Shown here piece after piece: positions 58,915 through 64,000 of a stretch of 64,000 nucleotides of DNA (the stretch's first letter is position 1; the number at the start of each line of letters is the position of its first letter). The notes under the pieces are model-generated. The model ran no database searches. It saw nothing but the letters and a program-made list of their open reading frames with translations, and was not told the origin of the DNA. Source of the DNA: Lachnospiraceae bacterium KGMB03038 (GTDB lineage Bacteria; Bacillota; Clostridia; Lachnospirales; Lachnospiraceae). A program made the position numbers and the translations under genes. The DNA lies in NCBI GenBank assembly GCA_007361935.1, contig CP041667.1, positions 3,190,501-3,254,500 on the forward strand, given 5' to 3'.

Positions 58915-59883
58915 TTAATATTTGTTCTCAAACTCAGATACATTGTCTTTTGTAATCATCTGGAACGGTATCCAGATCTCTTTCTCAACTTCTCCGCCAT
59001 CGAGAACTGTTACTGCCGCATCAATAGCACCTGAAATCTGACCCTCTGCATCCTGGAAGTCAGAAGCGATCATCCGTCCCTCTTTGACCGCCGCTACTGC
59101 ATCCGTAATTCCATCGATACCGATACACGGAATATCATAACCGCCATCTTCGATTGCCTGACGTGCTCCAAGAGCCATTTCATCGTTTTCAGAAACGACT
59201 GCGTCAATCTCGTCACCGTAAGTGGTCAGCCAGGTTTCCATCAATGTCATTGCCTCGGAACGTGACCAGTTGGCTGTATCGTAAGCAAGAATCTCAATTC
59301 CAGGATTCTCTTTCAGCACGTTATTGATGCCTTCCCAGCGCTGCAGCTGCGCAGACTGTCCCATCGGTCCTTCCAATACCACAATATTAAAAGTATCTGT
59401 TTCCATATAATCGATCATCTGCTGCATGATCTCTTCACCTGCTCCAACGTCCTGAGAACCTACATAAGCAGTCAGTTTATCTGTATTTACCATAGTATTT
59501 ACGCCAAATACAGGGATTCCTGCCTCGTCTGCCGCTTCTACACAGGCCACACAGGCATCTGCATCTTGCGGATTCAGGATAATCGCGTCAACACCATCCG
59601 CAATCATAGTCTCTACCTGCTCAAGCTGAGCCGCCGCATCGTTGTTTCCATCATAAGAAACATAATTGATCCCTTTTTCCTTGCAGTATTTCTTCGCATA
59701 GTTGTCCATTCTCATACAGAACTCTGTCTGCAGCGTATAGTAGGTCGCTCCGATGGTATAGCCATCCGTTTTCTCCCCGCTGTCTCCGCCGCCTTCCTCA
59801 GATTCACCACCGCCGCACGCAGCCAATGACAGAGTCATTAAGCCGACCAGTCCTGCCGCAAGCAATTTTCTCCACTTTTTCAT
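58915..59883 (-). CDS. Sugar ABC transporter substrate-binding lipoprotein (RbsB-like)
   Basis: 322 residues. LVGLMTLSLAACGGG is a lipoprotein signal with Cys near residue 23, then an acidic Gly/Glu linker. The binding domain reads YTIGATYYTLQTEFCMRMDNYAKKYCKEKGINYVSYDGNNDAAAQLEQVETMIADGVDAIILNPQDADACVACVEAADEAGIPVFGVNTMV ... IGIDGITDAVAAVKEGRM. It supplies the permease at 59932. Ligand probably a polyol or pentose-type sugar (inference from neighbours). Confidence 0.92.
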   Translation of the reverse strand: MKKWRKLLAAGLVGLMTLSLAACGGGESEEGGGDSGEKTDGYTIGATYYTLQTEFCMRMDNYAKKYCKEKGINYVSYDGNNDAAAQLEQVETMIADGVDAIILNPQDADACVACVEAADEAGIPVFGVNTMVNTDKLTAYVGSQDVGAGEEIMQQMIDYMETDTFNIVVLEGPMGQSAQLQRWEGINNVLKENPGIEILAYDTANWSRSEAMTLMETWLTTYGDEIDAVVSENDEMALGARQAIEDGGYDIPCIGIDGITDAVAAVKEGRMIASDFQDAEGQISGAIDAAVTVLDGGEVEKEIWIPFQMITKDNVSEFENKY

Positions 59884-59931
59884 TATTTTTTCCTCCTTTT
59901 TTTATTTTTAAGCCGTAAAGCTTAAGGATCA

Positions 59932-60912
59932 TCAATCAGAACTCAATCCATCCAGCATAACCGCTAAAATTACTACAAAGCCTTTTACAAGCATCTGGTA
60001 ATAAGCGCCTACGCCCAGCATATCCAATCCGCTCGACAGACAAGTCATCAGCATGATACCCACAACAGTTCCCCATAGACGTCCTTTTCCTCCCGCGAGA
60101 GAAGTTCCTCCAATAACTACCATGGCAATGGCGTCTGTCTCGTACCCGTCTCCCGTATTGGTCACACCGGATGTAACCCGGGCCGAGGTAATAACGCCTG
60201 CAAGTGCTGACAGCACACCGGACAGGATATACACCGTCGCGATGATTCGTTTTACATTGATACCAGAAACTCTTGCCGCATTGGTATTGCCACCCACAGC
60301 GAACACATATCTGCCATATCGCGTCTTATAAAGAAGCAAAAAGCATATGAGCAGGATAACCGCAAAGATAATGACTGGTATAGGAAGCACATTTCCGATC
60401 ATGCCGCCTCCGATAAATTTAAAGGACTCTGATAGATTAGGAATTGGTTTAGAATCCGTCAATAGGAACGTCAGCGATTTTGCAATACTCATAGAACCCA
60501 GTGTTCCGACAAAGGCCGGAACCTTCAAATAAGCCACGCATACGCCATTAAACACGCCAATCACAAGTCCAACTCCCACTCCTACTGCAATAGCAATAAT
60601 TGCCGGCTGGTTCATTGCTACCTGCGCAAAATACGCAGAATACATTCCTGCGCAGCCCATGACCGCTCCAACGGAAAGGTCAATGCCGCCTGTCAAACAG
60701 ACAAAAGTCATTCCTACTGCCAAAAGCCCATTGATGGACACCAGGCGGAACATATTTCTTACATTAATAAAACTCAAAAATCTTGGTTTGATCAGAGAGA
60801 TGATGATCACTAAGACAATCAGCGCGATCAAGGAACCATATTTCGCAATAAAGTTCTTCCGCTGCTGCGCTCTCATAGCCGCGCTTTTTTCTCCTACTGC
60901 TTCTCTACTCAT
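59932..60912 (-). CDS. Sugar ABC transporter permease (RbsC-like)
   Basis: 326 residues, eight to ten helices. FINVRNMFRLVSINGLLAVGMTFVCLTGGIDLSVGAVMGCAGM is the signature; GRYVFAVGGNTNAARVSGIN and GYETDAIAMVVIGGTSLAGGKGRL follow. It is colinear with the permease at 11270. GGAGGGGAAAAGG precedes the start region. Confidence 0.93.
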   Translation of the reverse strand: MSREAVGEKSAAMRAQQRKNFIAKYGSLIALIVLVIIISLIKPRFLSFINVRNMFRLVSINGLLAVGMTFVCLTGGIDLSVGAVMGCAGMYSAYFAQVAMNQPAIIAIAVGVGVGLVIGVFNGVCVAYLKVPAFVGTLGSMSIAKSLTFLLTDSKPIPNLSESFKFIGGGMIGNVLPIPVIIFAVILLICFLLLYKTRYGRYVFAVGGNTNAARVSGINVKRIIATVYILSGVLSALAGVITSARVTSGVTNTGDGYETDAIAMVVIGGTSLAGGKGRLWGTVVGIMLMTCLSSGLDMLGVGAYYQMLVKGFVVILAVMLDGLSSD

Positions 60913-60927
60913 TTCCTTTTCCCCTCC

Positions 60928-62412
60928 TTACATATAACGCATTGCCATTTTCATAATCTGATCCTGACTGAACTCCTCTTTCGACAACTCTCCGCTGAGC
61001 CGATGGTTGCTGATGACTAGTATCCGGTCTGACATTCCCATTGCTTCCGGCATCTCGGAGGAGATCATGATAACTGCCTTCCCATTCGCCACAAACTCAT
61101 TCATCAGTTTATAGATTTCCGCTTTCGCTCCCACATCGATTCCTCGCGTAGGTTCATCGAAAATAATCACATCGGGATCCTTCATCATCCATTTTGCAAG
61201 AACTACCTTCTGCTGATTCCCGCCAGACAGATTCTTAGCCGCAAGCCTGGAGCTTGCCATTTTCACCTTCAGCTCCTCCAGGATCTCGTTGGTCCTCTTC
61301 TTTTCTACGGCAGACCGGATAAAGACTTTACCGCTGAATTCCTTCATGGAAGGAAGTGTTGTATTATGGGCGATGCTCATAGGCAGGACCAGCCCCTCTC
61401 CCTTTCTATCTTCCGTCACATAAGCGATTCCTTTTTTAATGGCATCAGCAGGTTTCTTAAATACCACTTTTTCTCCCTTCAGAACAATCTCGCCTTTTTC
61501 CAGCTTTGTCAATCCAAAGAGAGCCTGCATAAGCTCAGTCCTGCCTGCTCCTACCAGACCGACCAGACCAAGGATTTCTCCTCTGTGCAGAGTCAGATTA
61601 ATATCTTCGAATTCTCCCGTCCTTGTCAGCCCCTTAAGTTCCAAGATCGGCTCTTTGATTTCCGCTTCCCTCTTTGGATATTGTTCCGTAAGCTCTCTTC
61701 CTACCATCGCCTTTACTACCATATCGTTGGTAGCCTCTTTCGTATCCCAGGTAGCAATGCTTTCTCCATCCCGCAATATCGTGATCTTATCTGTAATGGT
61801 ATATACCTCGTCCATTTTGTGAGAAATGTACACGATTCCCGTTCCTCTCTTCTGCAGATCCCGGATGATCTTGTAGAGATTCTCCACCTCCCGATCCGTA
61901 ATAGAAGAAGTCGGCTCATCCATGATCAAGATCCTGGCGTCCTGTGACACCGCCTTTGCAATCTCTACCAGCTGTTGATCCGCCACTCTTAGGGTCCCCA
62001 TCTTCGCCCTCGGGTTAAGATTGATATGGAGCATTTTCAACAATTCTTCTGTCTGCTTATACATCTGCCGATAATCGATCAGTCCATGTTTTACCGGTTC
62101 TCTTCCCAGATAAATATTTTCCGCCACAGACATTTCCACAACCGATGACAATTCCTGATGGATCATGGCAATTCCCATCTTTTTGGCCGCCGCCGGGGAA
62201 TCGATCTCCACTTCTTCACCCTCGATTTTCACGGTTCCTCCGTCTCGTTTATGTATTCCTACCAATATATTCATCAACGTAGATTTTCCAGCGCCATTTT
62301 CGCCCATCAGAGCATGTACAGATCCTTTCTCCAGGGAAAAATTTACTGCATGGAGCACCTGGTTTCCATAAAAGCTCTTTTGAATCCCTTCCATCTCCAA
62401 CAATAAACTCAT
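60928..62412 (-). CDS. Sugar ABC transporter ATPase (RbsA-like)
   Basis: 494 residues from the ATG at 62412 (GGGAGGTGA upstream). Domain 1: Walker A GENGAGKST, LRVADQQLVEIAKAV, Walker B LIMDEPT. Domain 2: GLVGAGRTE, signature LSGGNQQKVVLAKW, VIIFDEPTRGIDVG. All ATPase motifs are intact, in contrast to the upstream protein at 62580. First gene of the polyol operon; AraC/YesN-like repeats lie in its leader. Confidence 0.95.
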   Translation of the reverse strand: MSLLLEMEGIQKSFYGNQVLHAVNFSLEKGSVHALMGENGAGKSTLMNILVGIHKRDGGTVKIEGEEVEIDSPAAAKKMGIAMIHQELSSVVEMSVAENIYLGREPVKHGLIDYRQMYKQTEELLKMLHINLNPRAKMGTLRVADQQLVEIAKAVSQDARILIMDEPTSSITDREVENLYKIIRDLQKRGTGIVYISHKMDEVYTITDKITILRDGESIATWDTKEATNDMVVKAMVGRELTEQYPKREAEIKEPILELKGLTRTGEFEDINLTLHRGEILGLVGLVGAGRTELMQALFGLTKLEKGEIVLKGEKVVFKKPADAIKKGIAYVTEDRKGEGLVLPMSIAHNTTLPSMKEFSGKVFIRSAVEKKRTNEILEELKVKMASSRLAAKNLSGGNQQKVVLAKWMMKDPDVIIFDEPTRGIDVGAKAEIYKLMNEFVANGKAVIMISSEMPEAMGMSDRILVISNHRLSGELSKEEFSQDQIMKMAMRYM

Positions 62413-62475
62413 GCTCTTCACCTCCCGTATCCTTTTTGTACCCAAATTGTACTATGATGGTGCAGGGACAAAAAG

Positions 62476-62509
62476 GGGGGTATCTTACTCTCCATAGGGG
62501 GTATTTTAC
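62476..62509. promoter_or_regulatory. Direct repeat before the polyol operon
   Basis: GGGGGTATCTTAC (62476-62488) and GGGGGTATTTTAC (62497-62509) differ at one position and lie 21 bp apart, a spacing expected for AraC- or YesN-type regulators, in the 118-nt gap before the ATPase gene. Confidence 0.6.
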
Positions 62510-62530
62510 GTTTTTATCTGTTTTAACTAA

Positions 62531-62585
62531 AAATAACCGATTCTTTGTGAAAAATTAGTCATTTTCCACAAAGAATCGGTTATTT
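62531..62585 (-). terminator. Terminator of the degenerate ATPase gene
   Basis: Perfect 19-bp stem (62531-62549 with 62567-62585), 17-nt loop, followed on the minus strand by TTTTTAG. The stop codon TAA of the gene at 62580 lies inside the first arm. Confidence 0.9.
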
Positions 62586-64000
62586 CTCTTCCTTCCCAAA
62601 CGCAATCCTCTCGAATTCCTCCCGGTCAAAGATCAGCCTGCTGCCATTCTTGCCAAATAAAAGAATCCGATCCGCCACAGAAACACCATCCATCAAATCC
62701 ATCGTGATCATGACCACCGCAATCCCCTTGGAAAGATACCGTTTCAGAAATTTTTCGATAAAACGCTGGATTTTTACATCTACATTCCTGTAAGGGAAGA
62801 AGCAGAATACAATCTCAGGCTTCTGCAGGAGAATCCTTTGATAGACCAGATCGTACTTTTCTTCCAAAGACAGTTCCTTAACCTTTCCGGTAATCTCTCT
62901 CCCTGCCACCTCCCGGGCAATGCTCCTGCGTTTCTTCCGGCTCATCCACAAACGCTCCACATTATGCTCCAGACATAGGCACAGATTATCCTCGTAGGAC
63001 ATCTCCGGGTACAACATGGTCTCTGTCGGATTTTCCAGTATCACACCTACCTTCCTTCGCTCCTTATCTATCTCTTTTCCCTTCCACCACAAACTGCCGC
63101 TCTCTGGTTTTTCTCCTGATAACACATCGATAAAGTCCTGCCAGTCAAAATTATCATAATCATGGATCAAAAGCCCTTCTCCCCGGTCAACATCAAAGGT
63201 CATATCCCGAATACTCCGATAGTTCATTGCCTCACACCGAAACACTTTCTCTCCCCGGTCTTCCACCTCTGTCTTCGTTGTCTCCAGAAGACGGTAGGGA
63301 AAGAAGTAATGCTGTTCAAGACTGCTGGCAATCTCCTCCTTTTCCAGCACTTTGATGATTCTTCCATGGGACATGACGGACACCCGGTCGCAAAACTGGT
63401 TTAACTCTTCCGGCTTGGTGCTGATATAAATAAAAGAAAGTCCCTGTCCCGCATAATAGCGGATGACTTTCTCCAGCCTCTTCTTGTCTTCCGGCCAGAG
63501 AGAAGATCCCGGATCTCTTAATATCACCACATCCGCCTTAGCCACCGCCGCCTTCACAATCCCGATCACATCCTTTTCCAGAATTCTTAATTCCTTTACC
63601 TTCCTGCCCGAATCTATCTGGATTCCGACCTTTTCTAACAAAATCTGAAGCTGGCGCCGAATCAGACGATCATTGATCCAGAAGCCTTTATATCCTTTCC
63701 GGATCAGGAATACATTGTCTGCTCCCTGAAGACTTTCGATCAAATTTTCTGCTTTTGAAATCGTATATACTCTATTCCTTCTCCTGGTATGCCCCGCATA
63801 AGTATTTACAAGCTTTTCCCGAATATAGACCCGCCCGTAGAGGAGGGGACGGTTGTCCTGAAGACAGTCCGTCAGTTCCTGCAGACCATACGAATCCAGA
63901 GGCACAAGTCCCATCACCTCTCCCTCGAACATCTGAAAATTAAAATTATTCAGGAGCTTCCTTCCCTGCTCGGTAACTGTCACCCGCTCCATTCTTAAAA
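62580..64000 (-). CDS. Degenerate RbsA-like protein lacking Walker A motifs (start may be beyond the edge)
   Basis: 470 residues from the ATG at 63992; the frame stays open to the window end, and family alignment suggests the true start is a few codons further. It has the two-domain RbsA length and order. The first P-loop is replaced by GLVPLDSYGLQELTD, the second by LIHDYDNFDWQDFID. Signatures are gone (LRILEKDVIGIVKAAVA, LSLEEKYDLVYQRILL), and Walker B becomes VILRDPGSSLW and VFCFFPYRN. It cannot be a normal ATPase. It probably has a regulatory or signalling role beside sugar-uptake genes (inference). It ends at its own terminator. Confidence 0.8.
   Translation of the reverse strand, partial: LRMERVTVTEQGRKLLNNFNFQMFEGEVMGLVPLDSYGLQELTDCLQDNRPLLYGRVYIREKLVNTYAGHTRRRNRVYTISKAENLIESLQGADNVFLIRKGYKGFWINDRLIRRQLQILLEKVGIQIDSGRKVKELRILEKDVIGIVKAAVAKADVVILRDPGSSLWPEDKKRLEKVIRYYAGQGLSFIYISTKPEELNQFCDRVSVMSHGRIIKVLEKEEIASSLEQHYFFPYRLLETTKTEVEDRGEKVFRCEAMNYRSIRDMTFDVDRGEGLLIHDYDNFDWQDFIDVLSGEKPESGSLWWKGKEIDKERRKVGVILENPTETMLYPEMSYEDNLCLCLEHNVERLWMSRKKRRSIAREVAGREITGKVKELSLEEKYDLVYQRILLQKPEIVFCFFPYRNVDVKIQRFIEKFLKRYLSKGIAVVMITMDLMDGVSVADRILLFGKNGSRLIFDREEFERIAFGKEEK

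Noticed and set aside
1..64000. CRISPR arrays or rRNA genes
   Set aside because: No regularly spaced repeats and no rRNA-like segments were seen anywhere in the window.

Overview
The window looks like chromosome from a strictly anaerobic, gut-type Firmicute, most likely a Lachnospiraceae/Clostridia member. The clues are an anaerobic ribonucleotide reductase (nrdDG), ECF-type thiamine-precursor uptake, several RbsABC-type sugar ABC systems, two Rpn-like nuclease genes, and selenoproteins of the glycine/sarcosine/betaine reductase (Grd) family. The taxonomic call is inference; no 16S or marker gene is present.

Layout. (1) 1-6.5 kb, minus strand: a seven-gene catabolic operon with a split transketolase, a zinc dehydrogenase, a creatininase-fold hydrolase (IolN-like), a CaiB/BaiF CoA-transferase, an HMG-CoA-lyase-like aldolase and the start of an aldehyde dehydrogenase that runs off the edge. 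(2) 6.7-18.2 kb: two Rpn-like genes flank an AT-rich sugar/cyclitol operon (two TIM-barrel epimerases, an SDR, an RbsBCA-like transporter and an IolM-like scyllo-inosose dehydrogenase) with a divergent AraC regulator. Repeated AraC-like operator pairs tie regions 1 and 2 together. (3) 18.5-25.9 kb: DUF169, ykoC/D/E-like ECF transporter, tenA, nrdG and nrdD. (4) 26-41 kb: a cluster on both strands with an aldolase, three dehydrogenases, an aldehyde dehydrogenase, a SorC and an XRE-cupin regulator, two APC permeases, a RibF paralogue, the selenoprotein GrdA (Sec44) and a GrdB-like selenoprotein (Sec350) followed by a GrdE-like protein that lacks the usual GNC processing cysteine. Both selenoproteins contain an in-frame UGA, so an ordinary ORF call breaks them. 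(5) 41-44.9 kb: a truncated calcium-loop-like gene, a YhgE/Pip membrane protein and its TetR regulator. (6) 45.0-54.4 kb: a 9.4-kb integrative element in tRNA-Lys(CUU), bounded by 44-bp direct repeats, with a tyrosine integrase, a broken DUF927 gene, DUF1643, small membrane peptides and HTH regulators. (7) 54.5-56.3 kb: a complete IS30-family element with 31-bp inverted repeats. (8) 56.3-64 kb: a polyol-type operon (DhaL, DhaK, GolD-like SDR, RbsBCA-like transporter), then a degenerate RbsA-like protein without Walker A motifs.

How it works together. Regions 1 and 2 read as uptake and stepwise oxidation of a cyclitol or related sugar, with cleavage to C2/C3 units and CoA-linked end reactions. 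Region 8 reads as uptake of a sugar alcohol, its oxidation to a ketose and phosphorylation. Region 4 is the most unusual: it pairs amine/amino-acid-type permeases and aldehyde-processing enzymes with a divergent selenocysteine reductase, which suggests reductive cleavage of a substrate other than plain glycine. The substrate cannot be read from sequence. All family assignments come from motif recognition, not database searches.
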